This document shows, piece after piece, positions 52,499 through 62,600 of a stretch of DNA of 64,000 nucleotides. Each line of letters starts with the position of its first letter. Positions within the stretch are counted from its first letter, which is position 1. Below the pieces are notes generated by a model. The model had not been told where the DNA came from. It searched no databases and saw only the letters and a list, made by a program, of their open reading frames with translations. The translations under genes were made by a program, and so were the position numbers. Source of the stretch: Poindextera sp035604135 (GTDB lineage Bacteria; Pseudomonadota; Alphaproteobacteria; Caulobacterales; Caulobacteraceae); the NCBI GenBank assembly GCA_035604135.1, contig DATNJB010000041.1, forward strand, positions 11,418-75,417, read 5' to 3'.

Positions 52499-54058
52499 GT
52501 GGCCGTCACCGGCGGGCGCGTCGCCGGGACGCTCGAGGATGGCGTGCACGTGTTCCGGGGGCTGCCTTTCGCCGCGTCCATAGCCGGAGCCAACCGCTGG
52601 CGGGCGCCACAACCGGTCGCGCCGTGGGATGGCGTCCGCGACGCATCTCGCTTCGGTCAGGCGTGTCCGCAACCCGCCCTGCTCACCGGCGAGGGCCTGG
52701 CGACGCGGCTCATCCGCTGGAAGCGGACCGGGCGCGTGTACCTGGACGCAATCAGCCAGCTGAACGCGCCCACGGGCGGCGACTGCCTGAACCTCAACCT
52801 CTGGACGCCCAGCCTCGACCCGCAAGCGAAGCTGCCGGTGCTGGTCTTCATCCACGGCGGATCCTTCACCGGCGGCTCGGGCGCGCAGGCGTTCTACGAC
52901 GGCCGCGCGCTGGCCAAGGCCGGGCTCGTGCTGGTGACGATCAACTACCGGCTGGGCGTGATCGGGTTCGTCGGCGGCGAGGATCTCTTCCCCGACAGCC
53001 TCGGCGTCGCCAACCGCGGCTTCCTCGACCAGGTGCAGGCGCTGCGCTGGGTGAACGAAAACATCGCGGCGTTCGGCGGCGACCCCGACTGTGTGACGGT
53101 GGCGGGCGAGTCCGCAGGCGCAACCAGCGTGCTGATGATGGCCGCGACGCCGGCGACCAACGGCCTGATGCGGCGAGCGGTCAGCATGAGCGGCGCGCCC
53201 CTGGCTTATCCGCACGATGAATGCAGCCGTTTCGCGCGCGACTACTTCGAGAGCCTTGGCGTAAAGCCGGGCGACGGCGAGGCCCTGATGTCGCTGACCA
53301 TGCAGCGGATTTTCGCCGCCCGCCCACAGCCCGGCCCGTTCCTCTACCGCCACGCCGAGCGCTATGGCTCGCTGGGCGCCGATCGGCTAGCGTCGATGGT
53401 GGCAGCGACGGGCACGGACCTCTTCCCCGCGCCGCCGCTCGCGTTCGTCGCCGGCGGCGGAAAGCCCGGCCTGGAGCTCCTGATCGGCACCTGCAAGGAC
53501 GAATGCCGGCTGTGGACGATCGCCTTGCCGCTCCCCGATGGCATGGCCGCGCGCACCATGTTCAACCTGCACGCCGGCGTCATGAAGCCCCGCGGCCGGC
53601 CGACGGAGACGTTCAGGGCCTACAGGGCGGCCATGCCCGGCGCGTCGGGCACGCTAGTCCGCGAGCGGGCGATGACCGACAGCCTGTTCCGCCGTCCCTC
53701 CGTCGGCTTCGCCGACGCCGTCGCGAGCGCGAACCCCGGTCACGCCTTCCTGTATCGTTTCGACTGGGCCTCGCCCGTGCTCGGCGGCGCGTTCGGCGCC
53801 ATCCACGCCATCGACGTGCCGGGGGTGTTCCAGACCTACGATGCGATGGCCGCGGTCGTCGGGCCTGCAAAGGCCGCGCGCCCCGCCGGCGACGCGATGC
53901 ACGCCGCCGTCACCAGCTTCGCCAAGACCGGAGCGCCGGCGATCCCCGGCGCGCCCGCTTGGCCCGCCTACGACGCCGGTGGCAAGGCTTGCATGGTGAT
54001 CGACGAGACCTGCGACCTCCGCCACGCCATAGACGCGGCCTTCGAACCCATCTGGTAG
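52499..54058 (+). CDS. Type-B carboxylesterase
   Basis: About 519 residues. VHVFRGLPFAASIAGANRWR, DCLNLNLWTPSLD, the oxyanion loop IHGGSFTGGSG, the nucleophile VAGESAGATSVLMMAATP (Ser) and the later Glu/His positions match the carboxylesterase/lipase B family. No ATG exists at the front; GTG at 52499 gives the normal start, while CTG at 52457 would overlap the PhyH stop in CTGA. It probably works with the dioxygenase on an ester substrate. Confidence 0.9.
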   Translation: MAVTGGRVAGTLEDGVHVFRGLPFAASIAGANRWRAPQPVAPWDGVRDASRFGQACPQPALLTGEGLATRLIRWKRTGRVYLDAISQLNAPTGGDCLNLNLWTPSLDPQAKLPVLVFIHGGSFTGGSGAQAFYDGRALAKAGLVLVTINYRLGVIGFVGGEDLFPDSLGVANRGFLDQVQALRWVNENIAAFGGDPDCVTVAGESAGATSVLMMAATPATNGLMRRAVSMSGAPLAYPHDECSRFARDYFESLGVKPGDGEALMSLTMQRIFAARPQPGPFLYRHAERYGSLGADRLASMVAATGTDLFPAPPLAFVAGGGKPGLELLIGTCKDECRLWTIALPLPDGMAARTMFNLHAGVMKPRGRPTETFRAYRAAMPGASGTLVRERAMTDSLFRRPSVGFADAVASANPGHAFLYRFDWASPVLGGAFGAIHAIDVPGVFQTYDAMAAVVGPAKAARPAGDAMHAAVTSFAKTGAPAIPGAPAWPAYDAGGKACMVIDETCDLRHAIDAAFEPIW

Positions 54059-54145
54059 GGGCAGCTACCTGGGTTCACTGCCGCTTCGGGGCGCGGCCCC
54101 CAAAAGGTGGCCTCCCACGGCAACCCCACCGACGAGGCAACGCCA

Positions 54146-54367
54146 ATGAGCGACGCTCTGAGCACGGCAAAACAGTTCTACGGCGCCATGGCCGAGGGGA
54201 ACGTGCCTGGCGCGCTCGGCCTGCTCTCGCCCGACATCGAATGGACCTAAGCCGAACGCCATCCCTACTACAGCGGGACCTGGATCGGTGTCGTGGCGGA
54301 TGGAAAGGTCCAGCGCTTCGTTCAGTATACGGACACTGCCAAGTGGAACGAAGCGCTGGCGGGATAA
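54146..54367 (+). pseudogene. SnoaL-like/ketosteroid isomerase-like remnant
   Basis: Frame from ATG 54146: MSDALSTAKQFYGAMAEGNV, GALGLLSPDIEWT, then an in-frame TAA (54248-54250), AERHPYYSGTW and the C-terminal VVADGKVQRFVQYTDTAKW. A normal SnoaL domain has about 55 more residues between these parts. So it has a stop and an internal deletion. It lies between the carboxylesterase and the hydrolase array. Confidence 0.75.
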
Positions 54368-54400
54368 CGGTCAAGCGCCACGCTCAGAACCGGCGGGCTG

Positions 54401-55546
54401 TCATAAGCCGGGCATCACGGCGTAGAGCGCCCCCATCAGGTGGATGCCGCGCCGATCAACAGGCGTGGCGTCGTCCGGCATGAAGAAGGCGTTCATCGCA
54501 TAGCCGCAGCTGAAGCCGCTGGCGTGGTCCATCATGCACATCGAGCCGCCTAGCCCGCCCCAATGAAAGGTGGATGGCGTGGGCGTCGGAAACCCTTCGC
54601 TGTTGAGGCCGAAGCCGAGGCCAAGCCGGATCCGGCCCAGGCGCGGGTCGACCGTGTCCGCCTGCTCGGATGTCGCCTCGTCGATGATCGCCTGCGAGAG
54701 GTAGCGCCGACCCTCGAGCACGCCGCCCATGGCGGCCATGGCGCCAAGGCGCGCGATCGACCGGGCGTTTGCATAGCCATTGAACGCTGGTGTTTCGGCG
54801 CGGCGGAAAGGCCAGGTCCGCCATTCGGCAAGATCGAGCTCGCCGGAGCTATCAAACACCCGGGCCGCCAGTTCGTTGCGTGACAAGAAGGGTCCGGGCG
54901 GGTGCAGGAAGTCGATCTCGGCCGTCCGCGCCGCCTCGGCCTCCGTGTGCATGCCGAACACGAAGTCGATGCCGGCCGGCTCGGCGATCTCCTCGCGGAA
55001 GAACTGCGAGGGGAGGCGGCCGTCGACGCGGCGCATGACCTCGCCCAGCAGGTAGCCGTAGGTCGCGACATGGTAGCAGAACCGGCTTTCGCCGCCGAAC
55101 CAGTGCTCCTCGCCGGCGATATAGGCGCAAGCGGCGCCCCAGTCGTATAGGAGTGACGTCGGCACCGGCGGCTCGAAGCCGGGTACGCCCGCGCAATGGG
55201 TGAGCGCCTCGCGCACGGTCACGTGGCCTTTCCCGCCGGCCGCGAACTCCGGCCAGTAGGTGGCGACGGTCGCGTCGAGATCGACCAGGCCGCGGTCGAC
55301 GAGCATCAGGAACGACAGAATGAGCGGGATCTTTGTCGTCGAAGAGACGACCACGGTCGTGTCGCGATCCCACGGCCGGGTCCGCGCGAAGTCCGCGTGG
55401 CCGGCCCAGATGTCGACCACCGGCTTGCCTTTCAGCGTCGCCGCGAACGACGCGCCCACCTCGAGGCCGTCGGCGAAATTGGCCGCGAACGCCTCCTTCA
55501 GAGGCAGGAAGCGCTCCTCACAGAAGCCGTGGATCTCGATCGCCAT
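54401..55546 (-). CDS. Serine hydrolase, class C beta-lactamase/EstB-like, array copy 1
   Basis: 381 residues. Nucleophile motif Ser69-Thr-Thr-Lys72 (VVVSSTTKIP), the tyrosine block FCYHVATYGYLLGEVMRR (Tyr near 158) and the third motif FHWGGLGGSMCMMD. It starts IEIHGFCEERFLPLKEAFAA, shared by all copies. These proteins are esterases or transesterases rather than true beta-lactamases; no signal peptide is seen. It is the downstream end of the array, 55 bases after copy 2. Confidence 0.92.
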   Translation of the reverse strand: MAIEIHGFCEERFLPLKEAFAANFADGLEVGASFAATLKGKPVVDIWAGHADFARTRPWDRDTTVVVSSTTKIPLILSFLMLVDRGLVDLDATVATYWPEFAAGGKGHVTVREALTHCAGVPGFEPPVPTSLLYDWGAACAYIAGEEHWFGGESRFCYHVATYGYLLGEVMRRVDGRLPSQFFREEIAEPAGIDFVFGMHTEAEAARTAEIDFLHPPGPFLSRNELAARVFDSSGELDLAEWRTWPFRRAETPAFNGYANARSIARLGAMAAMGGVLEGRRYLSQAIIDEATSEQADTVDPRLGRIRLGLGFGLNSEGFPTPTPSTFHWGGLGGSMCMMDHASGFSCGYAMNAFFMPDDATPVDRRGIHLMGALYAVMPGL

Positions 55547-55601
55547 GGACGTCTCCCGTCCAATCGGTACGCCCGTGCCAGCTCTGCGGCAACGCTTGGG
55601 C

Positions 55602-56736
55602 TCAGAGCCGGGGCAGGATGTCCGCGAGCGCCCTGTTGAAGCGCTCGAGCCTAGGCTCGTTGGTCAACATCTCCGCGGTGTCGGCGAACATCTGGTTCGG
55701 CGCATAGCCCAGGCTCACGCCGGCCCGCGGGTCCATCAAGCCCCATGACCCGCCGTACCCGCCCCAGTGAACGCTGGTCGGACTGGGCGCTGGGAACGCC
55801 TCCGAGTGCAGGCCGAGGCCAAGGCCAAGCCTGATCCCGCCGAGGTAATCGTCCACCGCTTCGACCTGCTCTGTTACAGCCTCTCGGACCGTCGCTTCCG
55901 ACAGGTAGCGCACGCCGTCGAGCGCGCCCCCATGGCAACGATTGCGCACACCCGCGCGATCGAGCGGCCGTTACCGCATCCGTTGGCGGCCGGCATGTCG
56001 GCCGAGAGAGTCTCCCAGCATTCCCAGTCGCCGGCGCCGACGGAGTCAAACACCCGCTCGTAGATAGAGCTCCGGGGAAAGCTCAGCGGGCTGTCAGGAT
56101 GACGAAGCTGAGCAATGCGCGCGTGGTCGGCGCTGGATGTCAGGCCGATGTGGAAGTCGGCGCATGCCTTGACCGCGACCTCCTCGTCGAAGAAGCGCCC
56201 GGGCATGCGCCCGTCGACGCGGCGGATGAGCTCGCCGAGCAGGAAGCCGTAGGTCATCGCGTGGTAGCACATGACCCGCTCGCCATCGAACCAGTGCGGC
56301 TCGGCGGCGAGCCGGGCGGTGACGGCTTCCCAGTCGAGCAAGACGTCGAACGGCGCCGGGTGCTGGAACCCTGGCACGCCGGCCTGGTGTGTGAACGCGT
56401 CGCGGACGGTGACCGCGCCCTTCCCCCCTGGGCGAACTCCGGCCAGTAATGGGCGACCGGCGCGTCGAGTTCGATCAGCCCGCGGTCGAGAACCATGAGC
56501 GTCTCGATGATCGCCATGATCTTGGTGGTCGAGAACACGCAGACGATGGTGTCCTTTTCCCATGGCCGCGTGCGTTTGCGGTCCACCCAGCCGGCCCAAA
56601 GGTCGACCACCGGCCGCCCCATATGGGTCACCGCCAGCGACGCGCCGAGCTCGAGCCCGTCCTCGAAGTTGGCGCGGAACACGTCCTTCAGCGGCTGGAA
56701 GCGCGGATCGCAAAAGCCGTGGATTTCGGTTGTCAT
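55602..56736 (-). pseudogene. Serine hydrolase, array copy 2, with two -1 frameshifts
   Basis: ATG at 56736 overlaps the copy 3 stop (ATGA). The first frame has IHGFCDPRFQPLKDVFRANF and the SxxK motif (VFSTTKIMAI). A single base lost in the G run at 56423-56428 moves it to a second frame (GKGAVTVRDAFTHQAG, MCYHAMTYGFLLGE). A second loss in the G run at 55927-55931 moves it to a third frame (GALDGVRYLSEATVREA, VHWGGYGGSWGLMD) to the stop at 55602. All catalytic motifs are there, so repair of two bases restores about 379 residues. Sequencing error or recent decay. Confidence 0.88.
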
Positions 56737-57863
56737 GGCGTCAGCTTGGCCAGGGCCGCCCTCATCGCGTTGCTGATGCGTTCGACGCGGCTGTCGAGGT
56801 GCGGGTCGGCGAGGAAGTGGTTGGGCGTGTAGCCGATGCTGTAGCCGAGCCGGGTGTCCATCCACCCGATCGAGCCGCCGTGGCCGCCCCAGCCGTAACC
56901 GTCCGGCGACGGATAGTATTGGAAGTCCCGGCCGTTGAGCCCAAACCCCAGGCCGAGCCTGATCCAGCCGAGATAGGGGCACTCGCCATAGGCTTGCTCG
57001 CTCCAGGCAGCGTCCACCATCTCCCGCGAGAGGTAGCTCACGCCGTCGAGCGCGCCGGCGCACGCGAAAATCGCACAACCGCGGGCGATGGCGCGGGCGT
57101 TGGTCACCCCGTTGCCGCTCACGTTCATCGTCGTTGCGAAGGGTGTCCCCTCGATGCCGACGACAGAATGAAACAGCCGCTCTAACAGGCCCGGCGGCAG
57201 CACCAGGGGCGGCGCGGGGGGCACGACCACGTCTGCGATGCGGTCGGGGTCCGGAATCTCAGCGACGCCGAGATAAAAGTCGAGCCCAGCTGGGTCGGCT
57301 ACTTCCTCACGGAAGAAGAGCGCTGGCATTCGCCCGTCCACGCGCCGGACCAGCTCGCCCCCGATCAGGCCGTAGGTCGCCGGGTGATAGATGACGCGCC
57401 GTTCACCGTCGAACCAGTGCGGCTCGGCGGCGATGCGCGCGACCGAGCCCTCCCAATCTAAGAAAAGCGTCGCCTGCACAGGCGGAGTGAACCCTGGGGC
57501 GCCCGCTTGGTGCGTGAGGAGGTCGTGGACTGTCACGCTGTCTTTTCCGCCCGCCGCGAACTCCGGCCAATAGGACGCTATCGGCGTATCGAGGTCGATC
57601 CGGCCCCGATCGACCAGCATCAACAGGCAGAGCGTGACCATCATCTTGGTCGTCGACGCGACCGGGACAATCGTGTCGATCTCCCAGGGGCGTGTCCTGG
57701 CTCCATCGGCCCAGCCGGCCCAGAGGTCGACCACCGGCTCGCCTTGCCAAGTCGCAGCGATCGACGCGCCGACCTCCAGGTCGTCCTCGAAGTTCTGCGC
57801 GAACGCCTCCTTAAGCGGCGCGAACCGCTCGTCGCAGAAGCCGTGGATCTCGGCCGCGGTCAT
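56733..57863 (-). CDS. Serine hydrolase, class C beta-lactamase/EstB-like, array copy 3
   Basis: 376 residues from ATG at 57863. SxxK motif is VASTTKMMVTL, the tyrosine block VIYHPATYGLIGGELVRR, and the third motif YGWGGHGGSIGWMD. Starts AAEIHGFCDERFAPLKEAFA. An intact gene between damaged copies 2 and 4. ATGA overlap with copy 2. Confidence 0.92.
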   Translation of the reverse strand: MTAAEIHGFCDERFAPLKEAFAQNFEDDLEVGASIAATWQGEPVVDLWAGWADGARTRPWEIDTIVPVASTTKMMVTLCLLMLVDRGRIDLDTPIASYWPEFAAGGKDSVTVHDLLTHQAGAPGFTPPVQATLFLDWEGSVARIAAEPHWFDGERRVIYHPATYGLIGGELVRRVDGRMPALFFREEVADPAGLDFYLGVAEIPDPDRIADVVVPPAPPLVLPPGLLERLFHSVVGIEGTPFATTMNVSGNGVTNARAIARGCAIFACAGALDGVSYLSREMVDAAWSEQAYGECPYLGWIRLGLGFGLNGRDFQYYPSPDGYGWGGHGGSIGWMDTRLGYSIGYTPNHFLADPHLDSRVERISNAMRAALAKLTP

Positions 57864-58485
57864 GCGGGTCGCGCCCCGCACACCTCTCCCAGAGGGAGAG
57901 GTGTTGGTCGCCGGCCGGCTCGGCGAACGTTTCGCGGAAGAACTGCGACGGCATGCGGCCGTCGACCCGGCGGATGATCTCGCCCAGGAGGAAGCCGTGG
58001 GTGACCGGATGATAACAGAGGCGGGCCTCGCCGCCGAACCAGTGAGTCTGGGCTGCCAAGTTCGCGGTCATGGCTCGCCAGTCGCGAAGCGCCTCGAACG
58101 GAATCGGAGGCTCGAAGCCTGGAACGCCGCCGCGGTAGCTCATCGCCTCGCGCACGGTCACGTGGTCTTTGCCGCCGGCCGCGAACTCCGGCCAGTAGGT
58201 CGCGACCGGCGCGTCCAGCTCGACCCGGCCCTCATCGATCAGCTTCAGCATGCAGAGGGCCAACGGGACCTTGGTCGAGGAGAAGACCAAAACGATGGTG
58301 TCCTTCTCCCAGGCCCTGGTTCGCGCGAAGTCCGCGTGCCCGGCCCAGAGGTCGACGACCGGCCGGCCATGATGTGTCATCGCCACGGGGGCCCCGACCT
58401 CGAGCCCGTCCTCGAAGTTGGCGGCGAACGCATCCTTCAGCGGTTGGAACCGCGGGTCGCAGAAGCCATGCAGCTCGACGCTCAT
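57811..58485 (-). pseudogene. Serine hydrolase, array copy 4, missing the C-terminal half
   Basis: From ATG at 58485 (overlapping the copy 5 stop) it matches its siblings for about 187 codons: ELHGFCDPRFQPLKDAFAAN, SxxK (VFSSTKVPLAL) and LCYHPVTHGFLLGEIIRR. The match stops near 57926 after FAEPAG. The frame then runs through a hairpin repeat and into copy 3 DNA, ending at 57811. The GGxGGS motif and the rest are missing, so it is very unlikely to be active. Confidence 0.85.
57880..57904. repeat. Hairpin repeat at the copy 3/copy 4 junction
   Basis: Perfect inverted repeat acacctctccc-aga-gggagaggtgt, 11-base arms and a 3-base loop, exactly where copy 4 breaks off. Similar CCTCTCCC/GGGAGAGG palindromes are common in intergenic DNA of this GC-rich group. 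It may have promoted the deletion or act as an RNA hairpin. Confidence 0.6.
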
Positions 58486-59642
58486 GCGCCCGTCTCGGCG
58501 GCCGCCGCCGTCATCGCCGCGCCAAGGGCGGTCCACAGGCGGTCGAAACGCCGCTCGGCGAAGGGCTCGGCGGTGATGATGAAGTTGTTGGTGACGTAGC
58601 CGAAGCTGAGGCCGGTCCGCTGATCGCCGCACTGGAGCGAGCCGCCCGAGCCGCCCCAGTGGAAGGCAGTGGGCGACGGGGCAGGGAACCCCTCGCTATC
58701 CAGGCCGAAGCCGAGGCCCATGCGCAGCATGCCGAAGAACGGGTCGGGCGCGAAGACCTGCTCGTGCGTCGCCTCGTCGACCAACGCCTTGGAGAGGAAG
58801 TGGACGCCGTCGAGCGTCCCGCCGGCGGCGAATATGGCGACCAGCCGTGCAACCCCGCGAGCGCTGGCGTAGCCGCTGCCGCTCGGACCCGCGTAGTGCT
58901 GGTGTTCCCACGTCATGTAGGCCTCGATCGGGGCTGGCTCGAGGCAGTCCCAGACCCGCTGCGCAAGCGGATCGTCGAAGTGCATCGGCTCGACCGGCCG
59001 GAGGGCGTAGGGCAGCGACGAACGCGCGACCTCGGTCTGGACGCGCAAGCCGATCTGCAGGTCGACGCCGCCGGGCCCTGCGACCTCTTCGGCGAAGAAC
59101 TGCGCCGGCCGCCGCCCGGCGGCCCGGCGGACGATCTCGCCGAGGACAAAACCGTAGGTGTGAGCGTGGTAGCAAAGCCTGGGCTCGCCGCCGAACCAGT
59201 GCGGCTCGGCCGCGATGTGGGCGGTGATCCGCTCCCAATCGTGCGGGGCGTCCCAAGCGACCGGTGGCTCGTAGCCTGGAACGCCGGCACGGTGGCTGAG
59301 CGCTTGGCGCACGGTCACGTGGCCTTTCCCGCCCTGGGCAAACTCGGGCCAGTAGGTCGCGACCGTGGCGTCCAGGTCGACCTTGCCGCGGTCGATCAGC
59401 ATGAGGAGGCAGAGGGCGGTGGCGATCTTGGTGTTTGACGCGATGCCGACGATTGTGTCGGCCTCCCACGGCCGCGTGCGCCGGAAGTTCGCCCAGCCCG
59501 CCCAGAGGTCGACCACGGGGCGGCCACGTTCCATCAGGCAGAGCGAAGCGCCAAGTTCGAGCCCGTCCTCGAAGTTGGCGACGAAGGCGTCCTTCAGCGG
59601 TTGGAAGCGCTCGTCACAAATGCCTTGGATCTCGCTGCTCAT
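58482..59642 (-). CDS. Serine hydrolase, class C beta-lactamase/EstB-like, array copy 5
   Basis: 386 residues. SxxK motif is IASNTKIATAL, the tyrosine block LCYHAHTYGFVLGEIVRR and the third motif FHWGGSGGSLQCGD. Starts SSEIQGICDERFQPLKDAFV. ATG overlaps the stop of the TIR-STAND gene (ATGA), so it is translated from the same message. It is the first hydrolase in the direction of transcription. Confidence 0.93.
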   Translation of the reverse strand: MSSEIQGICDERFQPLKDAFVANFEDGLELGASLCLMERGRPVVDLWAGWANFRRTRPWEADTIVGIASNTKIATALCLLMLIDRGKVDLDATVATYWPEFAQGGKGHVTVRQALSHRAGVPGYEPPVAWDAPHDWERITAHIAAEPHWFGGEPRLCYHAHTYGFVLGEIVRRAAGRRPAQFFAEEVAGPGGVDLQIGLRVQTEVARSSLPYALRPVEPMHFDDPLAQRVWDCLEPAPIEAYMTWEHQHYAGPSGSGYASARGVARLVAIFAAGGTLDGVHFLSKALVDEATHEQVFAPDPFFGMLRMGLGFGLDSEGFPAPSPTAFHWGGSGGSLQCGDQRTGLSFGYVTNNFIITAEPFAERRFDRLWTALGAAMTAAAAETGA

Positions 59643-62600
59643 GCCAGCGCCTGCTTCGCCAGGGGTTGGGCCAGGAACGTCGCCTTAAGGGCGTCGGTCG
59701 GGATGGTCTCCACCAGCTGCTCGAGCAGCGCTTCGGCGGCGGCGCGGTCGGCGCGGGCTTCCTTGTCGGCGCCCAGGCCGGCGTGGGCGGCGGCGCGGTG
59801 GGCGAGCAGCCGCCAATGCAGGTTGCGGTAGCCGGTCTCCTCGCAGAAGGCGATCGCGACGCTCGCCTCGTCGCGCGCCTCAGCCCAACGCTCCAAAGCG
59901 AGCAGGCAGGCGACGGCAAGTTCAGTGGCGTCGGCTTCCAACAGGCGAACGCCGCCCTCCTGCAACGATTTCTGCTGGCGGCGCGCTCTTGCGAGCGCTC
60001 CCTCGGCATCGCCTTCGGCATGCGCGAGGAAGCCGGCGGCCAAGCGGCTTGGCTTCGCCTCCGGCGCCGCCTTCTCGGCCAGCGCCGCGGCCTCGCCGTG
60101 CAGACCGGTGCGGACCCCGGCGAGCACGAGGGCGTCGACAAGGCCGCCGACCATCCAGACGCGATTCAACGCGCGGCCCTCGGCGATCAGCTCTTCCGCC
60201 TCGCCCATCATCTCGTGGATAGCGCCGAGCTGGCCCTTGAGGCCGAAATAGCCGTAGCGCTGCAACGCAGCGCCGAAGCGGTAGCCGCCGTGGGTGACCT
60301 CCTGACCGATCGCCTCCCACGCCTCGCCGTAGCGGCCGAGCGCGGTCAGCGCGGCCGACTTGAAGGTCGGGTATTGCACCGGCGGCACGTCGAGGCGCGC
60401 GGCAAGCTCGATGGCGCGGTCGCAGATCTCGACACTGCGCTCCAGCCGCCCAGCGTTGCGCGTCGGCATGATCATCCAGAACAGGTGTTCCTTGGTGCGG
60501 ATCGGGTCGCGCCTGGCCTCGAGCCGGCTGAGCACCTCCTCCGCCCGCGCGTTGTACTCCGTCGTCGTGAGCAGCCGGACCCTGAGCTCCATGGTCGCCT
60601 GGTCGAGCAGCAGGTCCTGGTCCTTCAGGCTCTGAGCGATGGCCTTCGCTTCTTCGATGTTCTTGACCGCCGTCGGCCCGTAGTCGGACCAGTAGTCGAT
60701 GAAGTGGGTGGAGAGCAGGAGCGCGCGCGCCAGCGCCGGCTTGTCGCCGGCGGCGCGGGCAAGCTCGATGGTCCGCTCGCAGGCGTCGCGCGCCAGCTGA
60801 GCGTGCGCCGGCTGGTCGAGCGAGAGCTTGTAGTGGGCGTCGGCGAGCAGGCGCTGCGCCGTCAGTTCCAGTGGCTTGTCACCGTTCGCCTGGGCGATGC
60901 CCAGAAGCTTCTCGAGGTCCGGCAGCGCTTCGGCGCCGCGGTAGAGGTCGACGTAGAGGGCGCCGCGCTGGTGCAGGAGCGGCACGTAGCCCTCGACATC
61001 CTCGCCGAGCGCCAGGCCCTCGGCCAGCGCGGTCAGCGCGTCGTCGATCCGCACCGCGCCGCGTAGCGCCAGGCCGCGCAGGAACTGAACGCGCGCGAGC
61101 GACGTCCGGTCGTCCTCCGTCGCCACCTCTGCCGCCATGTCGAGCAGTTTCATCGCGTCTTCGAACGCGACCGCGTCGATCGCGCGCTGGCTGGCGGTCA
61201 GGAGGTGCTTGGCCGTCCGCTCCGGGTCCGCCGCGGCGCCCGCCTGATAGAGGTGGTACGCGATCTCGCCGACATTCTTCTCGACCTGCGCCGGCGGACC
61301 CTGCTCCAGCGCGTCGGCGATGCGCAGATGCAGCCGCTGGCGGCGCGGCAGCGACAGCGCGCTGATCAGCGTCTGGCGGATTTGTTCGTGGACGAACTGA
61401 TACCGCGCCTCGCGCCCGACATGAATCTCCTCCATGACCGACGCGCCGGACGCCTCGTCGAGGGCGTCGAACAGCGGATCGTCAGCGAGGTCGCCGATCC
61501 GCGAGAGCAGATCGAAACTCACCACCCGCCCCGCCACGGCGCCGGCGGTCAGCAGCTTGCGGCATTCCTCGCTGACTTTGGCCAGCCGGTGCTCGATGAT
61601 CAGCCGTACGCCGCGCGGCACCTCGGTGTCGGCGATGGAGACGCCGGAGCGGAACTTCCCATCCTCCGTGAACAGCTTGTCCGCCTCATCCAGATGCCGG
61701 TAGAGTTCCTCCACGAAGAACGGATTGCCCTCCGTCTCCGAATAGATGAGGCGCACTAGCTCCTTCGGCGGCGTCTGGCCGGCGCGACCCTCGAGCAGCG
61801 CAGCGACGTCCGTCTCCGCCAGGCGCTCCAGCGTGATGTCCTCGACCAGGCGCTCGCGCAGGAGCTCGTGCATCGTCTCGGCGAAGGGCTGGGTGGGATC
61901 AAGATCGGTGGCGCGATAGGTGCCGATCATGAGCACCGGCGAATCGCGCAGGCGCTCGGCCAGGTGGCGGAGCAGGCGGCAGGTCGACTCACCCGCCCAG
62001 TGCAGATCTTCGTAGACGAGCATCATCGGCTGGATGCGGGCGGCGCGGTCGATGAACTCGCCACAGCCGTGCAGCAGGAAGCGGCGCTCCTGATCCGGCG
62101 GCAGCGCTAGCGGTTCGGGAATGTCCGGGAACTGATGTTTTAGCTCCGGCATCAGCTTGGCGAGCTCGGGCGCATTCTCGCCCAGCGCTGCGCGCAGGTT
62201 GGCCGGCGGTACGAGCCTGGACGCCTGCTCGATCTGTTCGATCAGCGGCTGGTACGGCGCCGACCCCTCGGCCAGCACACAGCGGCCGGTGAGCGCCAGC
62301 ATGCCCTCGTTGCGCGCGTGGGCCTCGGTCTCGTGCACCAGGCGGGTCTTGCCGACGCCGGCCTCGCCGGACAGCAGGATGAAGCTGCCCGAGCCCTCTC
62401 GGGCGCGGGCGACGAGGCCACTCAGGCGGGCGAACTCCGCCGCGCGGCCGATGAACGGCGACTGGTTGCGCCCAGCCCTGACCCCAAGCGGGCAGAAGTT
62501 GCGGATCGCCTCCAGCAGCGGCTCGACGCCGACGTCGGCGGCGGTCAGGTCGACGGTCTGGGTGAGCCGGAAGGCGAGCGGCGGGCGCACGGCGTCGATC

